From NCBI RefSeq assembly GCF_003368325.1, contig NZ_CP031466.1, positions 1,426,001 to 1,490,000 on the forward strand: DNA of 64,000 nucleotides. The letters run 5' to 3'. Of this stretch, positions 18,884-28,365 are shown in pieces; position 1 is the stretch's first letter; every line of letters starts with the position of its first letter. The notes below the pieces were generated by a model, which was not told the DNA's origin, searched no databases, and saw only the letters and a program-made list of their open reading frames with translations. The DNA comes from Paraburkholderia caffeinilytica (lineage in GTDB: Bacteria; Pseudomonadota; Gammaproteobacteria; Burkholderiales; Burkholderiaceae). The translations under genes were made by a program, and so were the position numbers.

Positions 18884-19939
18884 ATGCAACTGGGGCAACT
18901 GGGGCAACTGGGCATGATTGGATTGGGACGCATGGGCGCGGACATGGTGCGGCGCCTGACGAAGGGCGGTCTGCAATGCATCGCGTACGACGTGCAACCG
19001 GCCGCGGTGGACAAGCTGAAACAGGACGGCGTCGCGGGTGCGGCATCGCTGGAGGATCTGGTCGCGCAACTGCAAAAACCGCGCGCAGTGTGGCTGATGG
19101 TGCCCGCAGCGGTGGTCGACAAGACACTCGAGAACCTCGTGCCCCTGCTCGAACCCGGCGACATCGTGATCGACGGCGGCAACTCCTATTATCACGACGA
19201 CATTCGCCGCGGCGCCGATCTTGCCCAACGTGGGCTTCATTATGTGGACGTGGGCACGAGCGGCGGTGTCGCGGGACGCGAGCGCGGCTACTGTCTGATG
19301 ATCGGCGGCGAGACAGAGGTCGTGAAACGGCTCGAACCGATTTTCTCGACGCTAGCGCCGGGTGCGGGCGCGGCGCCGGCCACGCCGGGCCGCGCAGCCG
19401 GCGTCAGCACGGCCGATCAGGGCTTCCTGCATTGCGGCCCGCAGGGCGCGGGACACTTCGTGAAGATGGTTCACAACGGTATCGAATACGGCATGATGGC
19501 CGCGTATGCCGAAGGCCTGAACATTCTGCGTCACGCCGACGCCGGCAAACACGCGCGCGAGGCCGATGCCGAAACGTCGCCACTGCGCCGCCCCGAGCTT
19601 TACCAATACGAACTCAATCTCGCCGAGGTCACCGAGGTATGGCGGCGTGGCAGTGTGATCGGTTCGTGGCTGCTGGATCTGATCGCAGGATCGCTTTGCA
19701 GCGACGCCGATCTGCAAAACTACGCCGGGCGCGTATCGGATTCCGGCGAAGGGCGCTGGACGGTGGCGGCGGCGATCGACGAAGGCGTGCCGACGCCGGT
19801 GCTGAGCGCGGCGCTATTCGCGCGTTTCAGCTCTCGCGGCGACGCGGATTTTGCGAACCGTGTGTTGTCGGCCATGCGGCACGACTTCGGCGGTCACGTC
19901 GAGAAAGCGGCCACGCCGGCCGATGGACACACACGCTAA
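18884..19939 (+). CDS. gnd: 6-phosphogluconate dehydrogenase, decarboxylating (short GndA type)
   Basis: This 351-aa enzyme oxidises 6-phosphogluconate to ribulose-5-phosphate and CO2. The Rossmann motif GMIGLGRMG is at residues 10-18, preceded by a threefold QLG repeat that lengthens the N-terminus. Substrate-site motifs are DGGNSYYHDDIRR (about 98-110), GTSGGVAGRERGYCLMIGG (125-143) and the catalytic Lys region HFVKMVHNGIEYGMM. It belongs to the short (about 300-350 aa) bacterial class. An insertion of about 15 residues (GAGAAPATPGRAAGV) sits between the domains. The HAD hydrolase follows 15 nt downstream, so the two form an operon. Confidence 0.92.
   Translation: MQLGQLGQLGMIGLGRMGADMVRRLTKGGLQCIAYDVQPAAVDKLKQDGVAGAASLEDLVAQLQKPRAVWLMVPAAVVDKTLENLVPLLEPGDIVIDGGNSYYHDDIRRGADLAQRGLHYVDVGTSGGVAGRERGYCLMIGGETEVVKRLEPIFSTLAPGAGAAPATPGRAAGVSTADQGFLHCGPQGAGHFVKMVHNGIEYGMMAAYAEGLNILRHADAGKHAREADAETSPLRRPELYQYELNLAEVTEVWRRGSVIGSWLLDLIAGSLCSDADLQNYAGRVSDSGEGRWTVAAAIDEGVPTPVLSAALFARFSSRGDADFANRVLSAMRHDFGGHVEKAATPADGHTR
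18887..18913 (+). repeat. In-frame 9-bp tandem repeat (x3) in the 5' end of gnd
   Basis: The unit CAACTGGGG occurs three times (third copy ends GGC) directly after the start codon and encodes QLGQLGQLG. It keeps the frame, so slippage would change the length of the N-terminus without ending translation. Confidence 0.85.
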
Positions 19940-19954
19940 TTCAGGGGAGCCGCA

Positions 19955-20659
19955 ATGCAAGCCTCCAATACCACGCCTCACGACGTTGTCTTTCTATTCG
20001 ATTGCGACAACACGTTGCTGGACAACGATCATGTGCTGGCGGACTTGCGTGCGCACATGGTGCGGGCGTTCGGCGAGCAGAACAGCGCGCGTTACTGGGA
20101 AATTTTTGAAGCCTTGCGCGCGGAGCTTGGCTACGCCGATTACCTTGGCGCGTTGCAGCGCTATCGGCAGGAGCACCCTCGGGACACGCGCCTGTTGTTG
20201 ATGGCGTCGTTCCTGATCGAGTATCCGTTTGCAAACCGCTTGTACCCGGGAGCACTGGATGCGATCAAACATGTGTCGCAGCGCGGGCCAGCGGTGATTC
20301 TGTCCGACGGCGACGTGGTATTCCAGCCGCGCAAGATCGCCCGCTCGGGTTTGTGGGACGAGGTCGAGGGACGGGTTCTGATCTACATCCATAAGGAGCA
20401 GATGCTCGATCAGGTGATGGCGTGCTATCCGGCCCGGCACTATGTGATGGTGGATGACAAATTGCGGATTTTGACCGCCATGAAGAAAGCCTGGGGGGAG
20501 GCGCTGACGACGGTTTTTCCGCGCCAGGGGCACTACGCTTTCGATCCAAAAGAAATCTCGAGCAATCCGCCCGCGGATGTGACGATTGAGAGGATTGGGG
20601 AGCTGGCCGATCTCGACGTCAATCTGCTTCTGAGCGGCGGGACGGCAGGGGGCGCTTAG
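19955..20659 (+). CDS. HAD-superfamily hydrolase
   Basis: This 234-aa protein has the HAD motif I DCDNT (about residues 16-20), motif II ILSDGD (about 114-119), and a motif III/IV region with Lys150 and VMVDDKLRIL (about 168-177). An all-helical cap lies between motifs I and II. A GGGGAG ribosome site precedes the ATG. The protein is probably a small phosphatase; close family members are annotated only as HAD hydrolases. Its place 15 nt behind gnd suggests a sugar-phosphate substrate, which is inference. Confidence 0.85.
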   Translation: MQASNTTPHDVVFLFDCDNTLLDNDHVLADLRAHMVRAFGEQNSARYWEIFEALRAELGYADYLGALQRYRQEHPRDTRLLLMASFLIEYPFANRLYPGALDAIKHVSQRGPAVILSDGDVVFQPRKIARSGLWDEVEGRVLIYIHKEQMLDQVMACYPARHYVMVDDKLRILTAMKKAWGEALTTVFPRQGHYAFDPKEISSNPPADVTIERIGELADLDVNLLLSGGTAGGA

Positions 20660-20743
20660 CTTTTCTGCTTTTTGCGGCGCCTGTGCGGCTTCGCCGGGCG
20701 GGACCGATTGCCGGAGGCTGTCGCAGCCCGGTTCCGGGCGAGG

Positions 20744-21013
20744 CTAGCTTGCTTTGATCGTGGTGCGGTCGGAGACGCCGGTTACGCCGAACAGACGGGT
20801 GACATCTTCGAGTGCCGCAATTCTTTGCTGCTCACGGCAAAGTTCACCTGACAGCGTGATGCGGCCGTGCAAGACCTTTATTTTTATCGCGTCTTTAGGC
20901 ACGGCGGCATCCCACGTCAGCCGCATTCTGGCTTCCGCCGCGACCTGTCCATCACTCAGGCGCGTGTTGCCGGTATGGCCCGCGCTGTGCGCGGCCTGGC
21001 GGGATTTACGCAT
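20744..21013 (-). CDS. BON-domain protein
   Basis: This 89-aa protein is almost entirely one BON domain (about residues 22-87), with the typical alternation IKVLHGRITLSGELCREQQRIAALEDVTRLFGVTGVSDRTTI. BON domains bind phospholipid or other hydrophobic ligands, often in OsmY-like stress proteins. Here there is no signal peptide, so this is a cytosolic or transport-independent version. GGAG lies 9 nt before the ATG at 21013. It converges on the HAD gene. Confidence 0.8.
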   Translation of the reverse strand: MRKSRQAAHSAGHTGNTRLSDGQVAAEARMRLTWDAAVPKDAIKIKVLHGRITLSGELCREQQRIAALEDVTRLFGVTGVSDRTTIKAS

Positions 21014-21320
21014 ATGAGCTCCATCGAGGCGCCGGGATCAGGGAACACTAACAGATGCGGATGATTTTGCCTTTGATTGCGCATGGGAATATCGTCTTTT
21101 GATACCGCCCCTAAAATCGCCGCAAGTATTCAATCAATAGCGCGTTCAATGTGAATGGATTATGAAAATGTTAAAAATTTCGACAGCGCGTTCGTTAATT
21201 CACAAGACCTTGATATAGTGACCGCCTTCGTGCGATGTCAGATTAACTCCTGAAAAAGAAACCTCCGGTGTATCGCTTTTATCGGCGATAAGACTCCCCA
21301 ATAACCTGGCGGGGTAAATC
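21014..21320. other. A/T-rich promoter region of the vgrG-rhs module
   Basis: About 307 nt, clearly more A/T-rich than the flanks between 21080 and 21300. It holds a TTATCGGCGATAA near-palindrome at about 21272-21284 and should carry the vgrG promoter. No gene is visible. Confidence 0.5.
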
Positions 21321-23459
21321 ATGAGTTTTGCATCAACTGGAAGCGTTAGCGGTAAAGGTGCCGGTGGCAGTCCCATCGGATCGTTGGGTGCGGGCGGCGC
21401 GCTCGGCGACATCGGCTCGATTGCCGGTCTCGCCGGCCAGGTGGGTTCGCTCACCGGCGCGCCCGGTGCGGGCCTGATGGGCGGTGCCGCACGCGCTGTG
21501 CAGCTTGCGCAGACGGGCATGTCGTTGCTCGGGCGGACACCGGCCTCGATTGCGGATTCGATCAACGGTATGTCCGGTGCACGGCCGCAACTGACCCAGG
21601 ACAACCGCTTTATCAAAATCGAAACACCGCTCGGCGCCGGCGTGCTGCTTGTCAGCGCGCTGGTTGCGGATGAATTCGTCAGCCAGCTTCCGGAAATTCA
21701 TCTCGATCTGCTATCCCACCGGAATAATATCGAAATTGAGAAGATCGTCGGCCAGCGCGTGAAGCTCACACTCGACCCGCAAGGCGCGAATGCGAATATT
21801 CCGGCTGCGATCGTAGCGTCTCCCGCAGGCAATCAGCGCTATTTTCATGGATATGCGGCATCGTTCAGCCGTGTGGGTAATTCCGGCACTGTCACCCGTT
21901 ACGAAATGACGGTGGTGCCGTGGTTCTGGTTTCTCACCCGTTCGACGGACTGCCGGATTTTCCAGAACGAGACCGTCCAGGACATTCTGACTTCGATCTT
22001 CAAGGAACTGGGATTTTCGGATTTCGAGTTCAACATCCAGAGCGAGCGCCCGCAGCTCGAGTACGTGGTGATGTACCAGGAGTCGTACTACAACTTCTGC
22101 GCGCGTTTGATGGAACAGGAAGGCCTGTTCTGGACCTTTCGCTATGAAAAAGACAAGCACGTGCTCGTGATCGGCGACACGAATTCCGTGTTTGCGCCGA
22201 TCGACAATCTGAAGGCGATCCCTTACTACGCGGACAGCGCGGCCAGCGAGTTGAACGGTATCGATCGCTGGGACGAAGCATTCAGTTTCCGCGTGGGGAA
22301 AGTCACTTTTCGTGACTTCAATTACAACGCGCCGTCGTCGCCGCTGATGCACGTCGAAGTGCCAAGCGCTACGTTGAAGAATCCGAACATCGGCAGCACG
22401 GAGCGATACGAGTATCACTCGCTCTACGACCACGGCAACGACGGCGAGCGCTACGCCCGCTACGCGATGGAGGCCGAAGAGGCGCAGGCGCGTCGGTTCA
22501 CGGGGAGTGGCTATGCCTCTCGCATGACCGCCGTTGGCCGCTTCACGCTGGTGAACCACCCGGTGGCGACGTACAACAAGGATTTCGTGATCCTGCACGT
22601 GCGGCACCAGGCGGTGAACGACTACACGCGGCACGACGCCGACATGCCTTACCGCAACACCTTTACTTGCCTGCCTTTCGAGGTGCCGTTCCGCCCTGAG
22701 CGGCGCACGCCCAAGCCTTACATGCACGGCACCCAGGCGGCGATCGTGGTCGGTCCGAAGGGCGAGGAAATCTACACGGACGGCAGCCGCGTGAAGCTTC
22801 ACTTCATGTGGGACCGGCGCGGCAAGCTGGACGGCTCCGATTCGATGTGGGTACGCGTGTCGCAGCCGTGGGCCGGGAAAGGTTGGGGCGGCTCCGCGAT
22901 CCCCCGCATCGGCCAGGAAGTGATCGTGGCATTCAACGAGGGCGACCCCGACAACCCCGTCATCGTCGGGCGCGTGTTCAACGGCGAGTCAGGCAACCCC
23001 TACCACGGCAGCAGTGGCCAGACGATGGGCCTCAAGAGCCAGACGCACAAGGGAGAGGGTTCGAACGAACTGCGCTTCTCGGACGTGAACGGTGCGCAGG
23101 AGTTCTTCATGCACGCGCAGAAGGACATGAATACTGTGGTGGAAAACGCCCAGAGCACTCAGGTGCTGAAGGGCGACCGCTCGATCGCGGTGGCCAGGGG
23201 CGACCACCTTACGACTGTGTCGGTCGGCAATCTGCAGGACGCCGTTACGCAGGGCAATACGACCCAGCAGACTCCCGCCGGCGTGCACACGATCGAGGCA
23301 AAGGAGTTGTGGATCAAGGTGGGTGGGGACGGCGGGACGTCGATCCATATGACGGCGGACGCGATTGAAATATACAAGGGTTCGTCCGTGATCCACATCG
23401 ACGACGGGCAGATCAAGGTTCAGGCCGGCAACACACACATCAATCCCGACAACGGCTGA
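21321..23459 (+). CDS. vgrG: Type VI secretion tip protein VgrG
   Basis: This 712-aa spike protein forms a trimer at the tip of the T6SS tube and carries effectors into target cells. Residues 1-90 are a Gly/Ala/Ser-rich extension not usual in VgrG. From about residue 93 (RFIKIETPLGAG) the gp27-like hub begins, with YFHGYAASFSRVG and FQNETVQDILTSIFKELG. The gp5-like OB fold covers about residues 467-560 (KLHFMWDRRGK, PRIGQEVIVAFNEGDPDNP), and a beta-helix (DUF2345-like) runs to the C-terminus. No separate effector domain follows the helix. It heads a vgrG-eag-rhs-immunity operon without other T6SS core genes, that is, an orphan vgrG island. Confidence 0.95.
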   Translation: MSFASTGSVSGKGAGGSPIGSLGAGGALGDIGSIAGLAGQVGSLTGAPGAGLMGGAARAVQLAQTGMSLLGRTPASIADSINGMSGARPQLTQDNRFIKIETPLGAGVLLVSALVADEFVSQLPEIHLDLLSHRNNIEIEKIVGQRVKLTLDPQGANANIPAAIVASPAGNQRYFHGYAASFSRVGNSGTVTRYEMTVVPWFWFLTRSTDCRIFQNETVQDILTSIFKELGFSDFEFNIQSERPQLEYVVMYQESYYNFCARLMEQEGLFWTFRYEKDKHVLVIGDTNSVFAPIDNLKAIPYYADSAASELNGIDRWDEAFSFRVGKVTFRDFNYNAPSSPLMHVEVPSATLKNPNIGSTERYEYHSLYDHGNDGERYARYAMEAEEAQARRFTGSGYASRMTAVGRFTLVNHPVATYNKDFVILHVRHQAVNDYTRHDADMPYRNTFTCLPFEVPFRPERRTPKPYMHGTQAAIVVGPKGEEIYTDGSRVKLHFMWDRRGKLDGSDSMWVRVSQPWAGKGWGGSAIPRIGQEVIVAFNEGDPDNPVIVGRVFNGESGNPYHGSSGQTMGLKSQTHKGEGSNELRFSDVNGAQEFFMHAQKDMNTVVENAQSTQVLKGDRSIAVARGDHLTTVSVGNLQDAVTQGNTTQQTPAGVHTIEAKELWIKVGGDGGTSIHMTADAIEIYKGSSVIHIDDGQIKVQAGNTHINPDNG

Positions 23460-23500
23460 TTCCCGATTCATACAAACGTCCGTTTCACTGGAAGAACAAC

Positions 23501-23944
23501 ATGTATCAGATACACGAAGGCTCACTGTCGTTGCCGGCCGACTGGCATGACAAGACCATGAACGTGTTTGTGTCGGCGGCCACGGGAACGGAAGGCGTGA
23601 GCTTTGTCGTGACCCGGGAGAGTCTGCCGTGGGGGATGAAATTTCACGAGTACACAGCCAACGAAATTCAGAAACTCTCGAAACAGGTCGCGGGTTACGA
23701 GCTAGTTGCCGGCGCGGAGTCCGAGGTGTCAGGCCGCGCTGCCTACACGCACGAATTCAGATGGCTCAATAACGGTAAGCCGATCCAGCAACTGCTTACG
23801 ATGGTCGAGTATGGCAAGCGGGTCCTCATGCTGACGTTTACTGCTCCGGGCGCGATAAGCGAAACGCAGAAAACTCAGGTACACGCGATGATCCAGAGTT
23901 TCTCGCTTAACGAGCCGAACCGAACACCGCAGGACCATGGCTGA
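23501..23944 (+). CDS. Eag-type T6SS effector chaperone (DcrB/DUF1795)
   Basis: This 147-aa protein begins MYQIHEGSLSLPADWHDKTMNVF and contains GVSFVVTRESLPWGMKFHEY and VLMLTFTAPGA, the DUF1795 pattern of Eag chaperones. These cytosolic proteins bind and shield the N-terminal hydrophobic helices of PAAR/Rhs effectors until these are loaded on VgrG. The gene lies between vgrG and the Rhs gene, and its stop overlaps the Rhs start by 8 nt, so chaperone and client are translationally coupled. Confidence 0.88.
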   Translation: MYQIHEGSLSLPADWHDKTMNVFVSAATGTEGVSFVVTRESLPWGMKFHEYTANEIQKLSKQVAGYELVAGAESEVSGRAAYTHEFRWLNNGKPIQQLLTMVEYGKRVLMLTFTAPGAISETQKTQVHAMIQSFSLNEPNRTPQDHG

Positions 23945-26900
23945 CCAGGACAACGACATGCCCGTTAGCAGCGGCGAGCCAACTGGTAGCGCCAGCGAAC
24001 GACTGACTCATCTGCAGACACTGGAGGATGGCGAAGCCGTCAAGCAGCGGCAAGTGGAATGGGTCGACGGGGCGAACTATGGGATGCTCGGCGCCGATGT
24101 TGGTTACGGCGCGTACGCTGCAGGTTCGGCAGCCATTGGAGCCGGCGCGACCGGGGCGGCGGCGGCTGGTGCCGCTGCGCTTGCTGCGGTTCCCGCGGTC
24201 GTTGCTCTGGCGGGGTCATGGGCGTTGGGCAAGCTGGGCGTCACTGGAGCGATCGCCGAGGGTGTGACGAAAGTTGGTGATGCGCTCGGCCTGACCATCG
24301 GTCGCGGTGATCCTCACCCGGCGTGCGTCGGCGACGATATTGCACACTCGTCCGGTTTCCTCGGAATGATGGCTGGGCTCGCGGTGGGCATCGCCATTGG
24401 AGCAATGGTCGCCGCGACGGTGGCGACCGGGGGACTTGCAGGGGCACTTATCGTTGGCGTCTGCATGGCCGGTGGGCTGAGCCTGGGCAGCGCACTCGCG
24501 TCGGCGAGTCAGAGTATGGGTAGCAACTGCGGGAAGATCACGCGCGGATCAGGAAACGTCACGTTTGAGGGAAAAGCCGCCGCCCGCGTCACCGATGTTA
24601 CGTCATGCTCCAAACATTCGAATTCTCCTGAGCCGCTGGTCGAAGGCAGCAAGACCATCACGATCAACAGCCTGCCGCTGGTGCGTATCGGCCATTCGAC
24701 TCATTGCAGTGCCAAGGTCAATTCGGGTCGTAAAAGCGTTTGGGTTGACCGAACGACGGGACAATACGGACCGAAGAATCCCGAGCTTACCGCCGGTGAA
24801 GAGTTCTTCGCGGGTTTGCTTGGCGGTCTGCTTGGCGCAAAGCTAGGTGGCATGCTCGGAGATGCACTTCCGAAACGGGAGCCAACCCGATCTGCTGAGG
24901 TGTCGGGAAAAAAAGACGAAGTCTCCACGTGCAAGGAAGACCCGGTCGATGTAGCGACCGGCGAGGTGGTCGACGTCCGCACCGACATTTCAATTCCGGG
25001 TGTGTTGCCCTTGCAGTTCACGCGGCGTTACCGCACGCGTTCGGAAGACAAAGGGCTTCTGGGCCCCAAGTGGTCAAACAATTGGTCGCAGCGCCTGTCG
25101 TTCGACGACGGACACCTCGTGCGATTCCATGACGCGGTTGGACAGACGATCACCTTCGTTGCGCCGGAAGTCGGTCTCGACGGCATCAACCTGCGCGAGC
25201 CTCGCTATCGCCTGATCGGCAAGCGGGACGAGCCGCGGATTTTCGACTACGAGACACGACAGGTATTGGTATTTGCGCCGCTTGCCGAAGCTCAAACTTC
25301 GAGGCTCGAGCGGATCGAGGACCTGAACGGCAATGCTTGCACCTTTGCATACGACGCGGACGGCCGTCTCGACGGACTGGTGCATACGGACGGTTACAGG
25401 CTCGATATTCTGTATCGCGGTGCGAAGCGCGAGGTCGACCAGATTGTTCTTTACGACGGTTCGGGCAAGCCGCGAACGCTCGTCGAATACGGATATGACG
25501 GGGAGATGCTGGCACGCGTCGCGAGCTTCCGGCACGGTCATTTCAATTACACGTACGACCGCAATGGATGGATGACGGCTTGGTGCGACACCGATCAGAC
25601 CGACGTCCGCTACCTGTACGACGAGGTTGGCCGTGTTGTCGAAACGGGTACGAGGCAGGGGTATCACACCGGGCAATTCGTCTACGAGGACGGTCGCACG
25701 CGCGTCATCGACGGTGACGGCGAGTGGGTCTACGACTACAACGCAGACGGTCTGGTCACTGTTGAGACAAATCCACTCGGCCACACCACCGTACGGGAGT
25801 GGGGATTCGGACGGCTGTTGGCGCAGGCGGATGCGCTCGGTCGACGCACCCAATTTCTCTACGACGATACGGGCAATCTCGTGTCTGTCGAGGAACCAGG
25901 CGGCCACACGACATGGTTTGAATATGACGACAGCCGACTGATGACCGCGGTCGTGCTACCTGATGGAGTACGCACGAAGTTTGAATACGACCATCTGCAG
26001 CGCTTGATAGCTCGCACGGGACCCGACGGGAGGAATAAGCGTTATCGATACGGAGAGCGCGGCGAACTCTTGCGCATCCTCGATGGCGGTGGGGAAATGC
26101 GTTTCGACTACGACGCGCGGCTACGGCTGATCACGGCTCGACTGCCGACCGGCGCGGAATTCCGTACAGTATTTGATGTCCTTGGGCGTCTCCTCGAAGA
26201 AGTCGATCCTGACGGCAACGTCACCCGGTATGACCATTCGGCGGGTGCTGAGAATCCACGTGGCGCGGTCGCAAAGATTGTCCAGCCGGAGGGCGCCGTT
26301 GTCCGTGCGCGGTACAACACCGAAGGTCTGCTCGTCGAGCAGAGCGATCAACTCGGTCGCGTTACCCGGCGCGAGTACGGACCGTTTGATCTTGTTACGG
26401 CGTCGATTGATGCTGCCGGCCACATTACCCGATTTGAGTACGACCATGCTACGAGGCTGACGAAGGTCGTTAATGCGCTGTACGAGACGTGGGAATATCG
26501 TTACGACGGCGCAGGTCGGCTCATCACTGAGATCGACTGGGGCGGCCGCACGACGCACTACGAACGGGATGCTGTCGGGCGTCTGCTTGTAAAGACGCTG
26601 CCGGACGGGGGTAAATGGCGCTATGGGTACGACCCGTCTGGTCGATTGGCAACGGTCGATGCCGGCGACGTAGAGTTGGCCTACACCTACGACGATGCGG
26701 GTCGGCTCGCTATGGCCGAAGTGCGAGGAGAGTCCGCCCACGTAACCCGCCTCAGCTATGACGAAAAGGGGCGTCTGATTGGAGAGGACCAGCACGGTGA
26801 TCTCCTGAAGCACGCGTACGACGCCGAAGGTCGACGCAGTGCGCGAATAACGCCGCATCGGCAGACGCAGTATGAATACGACCAGTTCGGCGGACTGACC

Positions 26901-28343
26901 AAGGTCGGTCCGATGTCGATCCTGCGCGACAGTCAGGGGCGCGAAACAGGCCGGCAGGCTGGTGAGTTCGTCATGCAGCGGCAATACGATGCGTTGGGCC
27001 GTGTGCGTCGGCAGGTCGCGGGGCCGCGATCGGCGTTCGACGAGATACAGTCGAACCCGGTTCAAGCATTGGAACAACTCACGCGTCAGCTGTATTCGTA
27101 CGATGCGGCCGGACAGTTGGAGCGTGCAGATACTGACTCCGACAGCGTGACGTATCAACGTGACGTACGTGGACAGATAGCGTCCGTACATAGCCTCCGT
27201 CAGCCACCGGAGCATTACCGCTATGACGCGAACCTCAACATTGCAGCGCATGGCCGGCAGGGGCCAACCGACGTTCGCCGTTACCTGCCAGGAGGACTCC
27301 CGGAACGCGTCGGTTACGCACGCTATCGTTACGATGCGCGCGGGCGGACGATCGAAAAGACGGTTGAGCAGCCTGGCTTCAGGCCTAAGACCTGGCAATA
27401 CACGTGGGATGGGTTGAACCGGCTGGTGAAGGTGCGTACACCGGAAAGAGGGGTTTGGACTTATCGGTACGACGCGTTTAATCGGCGGGTGGAGAAGCGC
27501 GCTGCCGGTACACTTGAAGCGGTGAGATTTCTGTGGGATGGGTCGAGGCTTGCCGAGCGGTGGCACGAAAAGAATGGCACCGTAGGAAGCGCGACGACAT
27601 GGCATATCTCCCCGGGCGACTTTGTGCCGTTGGCGCAAGAGACGGATGCCGGTATATACCCAGTAATCTCCAACCCCATCGGGTTGCCAGGCGCTATTTT
27701 TGATGAACAAGGACATCTGGTCCGTAAAGTAGACCATACGCTGTGGGGACGATTGATCACTGAGTCGAACGAAAACGGTGGATTTGATTTGTCGCTGCGC
27801 TTTCCGGGCCAGTGGGCAGACGAGGAAGATGATCTCCACTACAACCTCAACCGCTATTATGATCCTTCAACGGGACACTACCTGAGCGTTGATCCAATCG
27901 GTCTGAATGGCGGTTGGCGTACCCATGCATACGTTCACGATCCGATACAGTTTTGTGATCCAAACGGGTTAGCCGAATGTTGGGGCACCTATTTCAAGAA
28001 GTTGTCCGGAACAAATCCTCCTGAAGGGATGGAAAATCCTCATGCGCATCACATTATCTTCAAGGGCGAATTTGCTAACAATCCAAGAATGCAGGCGCAA
28101 TTGGCGAGGAGTCGGGCGATCGCGGAGAAGTATGGGATTGACCCTGTATATGATCAAGGGGCGCTCATGTGGGCACCGAATGCCGGCCACTCCGTTGCAA
28201 ACGCAAAGGCAGTGGCAGATGGTCTACAGAGGGCAGATGCAACGATCAGTCGACAGGATTTGTCGCCTCCAGACGCGACTGCCGCAATGACGGCAGAGTT
28301 ACAAAAAATTGGCCAGGCCATTTTCGGAAATAGCAATCAATAG
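23937..28343 (+). CDS. PAAR-Rhs polymorphic toxin with C-terminal AHH-type HNH nuclease candidate
   Basis: This 1468-aa T6SS cargo effector is ordered as follows. Residues 1-125 hold a hydrophobic Gly/Ala-rich region and a prePAAR-like stretch (PACVGDDIAH). A second hydrophobic segment covers about 140-190, then a PAAR-like domain to about 275 (GKITRGSGNVTFEGKA then HSTHCS). The Rhs shell runs from about 340 to 1345 with dozens of YDxxGR-type repeats. The conserved end of the shell, DPIGLNGGW then YVHDPIQFCDPNGL, marks the self-cleavage site. The tip toxin is residues 1346-1468 (27972-28340): it carries HAHHI (His1369, His1371, His1372) and GHSVANAK (His1418), matching the AHH group of HNH/EndoVII nucleases. 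DNase activity is inferred. The tip is less GC-rich than the shell, a sign of toxin swapping. Confidence 0.92.
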   Translation: MADQDNDMPVSSGEPTGSASERLTHLQTLEDGEAVKQRQVEWVDGANYGMLGADVGYGAYAAGSAAIGAGATGAAAAGAAALAAVPAVVALAGSWALGKLGVTGAIAEGVTKVGDALGLTIGRGDPHPACVGDDIAHSSGFLGMMAGLAVGIAIGAMVAATVATGGLAGALIVGVCMAGGLSLGSALASASQSMGSNCGKITRGSGNVTFEGKAAARVTDVTSCSKHSNSPEPLVEGSKTITINSLPLVRIGHSTHCSAKVNSGRKSVWVDRTTGQYGPKNPELTAGEEFFAGLLGGLLGAKLGGMLGDALPKREPTRSAEVSGKKDEVSTCKEDPVDVATGEVVDVRTDISIPGVLPLQFTRRYRTRSEDKGLLGPKWSNNWSQRLSFDDGHLVRFHDAVGQTITFVAPEVGLDGINLREPRYRLIGKRDEPRIFDYETRQVLVFAPLAEAQTSRLERIEDLNGNACTFAYDADGRLDGLVHTDGYRLDILYRGAKREVDQIVLYDGSGKPRTLVEYGYDGEMLARVASFRHGHFNYTYDRNGWMTAWCDTDQTDVRYLYDEVGRVVETGTRQGYHTGQFVYEDGRTRVIDGDGEWVYDYNADGLVTVETNPLGHTTVREWGFGRLLAQADALGRRTQFLYDDTGNLVSVEEPGGHTTWFEYDDSRLMTAVVLPDGVRTKFEYDHLQRLIARTGPDGRNKRYRYGERGELLRILDGGGEMRFDYDARLRLITARLPTGAEFRTVFDVLGRLLEEVDPDGNVTRYDHSAGAENPRGAVAKIVQPEGAVVRARYNTEGLLVEQSDQLGRVTRREYGPFDLVTASIDAAGHITRFEYDHATRLTKVVNALYETWEYRYDGAGRLITEIDWGGRTTHYERDAVGRLLVKTLPDGGKWRYGYDPSGRLATVDAGDVELAYTYDDAGRLAMAEVRGESAHVTRLSYDEKGRLIGEDQHGDLLKHAYDAEGRRSARITPHRQTQYEYDQFGGLTKVGPMSILRDSQGRETGRQAGEFVMQRQYDALGRVRRQVAGPRSAFDEIQSNPVQALEQLTRQLYSYDAAGQLERADTDSDSVTYQRDVRGQIASVHSLRQPPEHYRYDANLNIAAHGRQGPTDVRRYLPGGLPERVGYARYRYDARGRTIEKTVEQPGFRPKTWQYTWDGLNRLVKVRTPERGVWTYRYDAFNRRVEKRAAGTLEAVRFLWDGSRLAERWHEKNGTVGSATTWHISPGDFVPLAQETDAGIYPVISNPIGLPGAIFDEQGHLVRKVDHTLWGRLITESNENGGFDLSLRFPGQWADEEDDLHYNLNRYYDPSTGHYLSVDPIGLNGGWRTHAYVHDPIQFCDPNGLAECWGTYFKKLSGTNPPEGMENPHAHHIIFKGEFANNPRMQAQLARSRAIAEKYGIDPVYDQGALMWAPNAGHSVANAKAVADGLQRADATISRQDLSPPDATAAMTAELQKIGQAIFGNSNQ

Positions 28344-28365
28344 TAGCGATTGGACGGAGAAAACC

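Noticed and set aside
26121..27839. 572-codon minus-strand frame inside the Rhs gene
   Set aside because: The plus-strand Rhs repeats are unmistakable; the repeat pattern itself keeps the antisense frame open.
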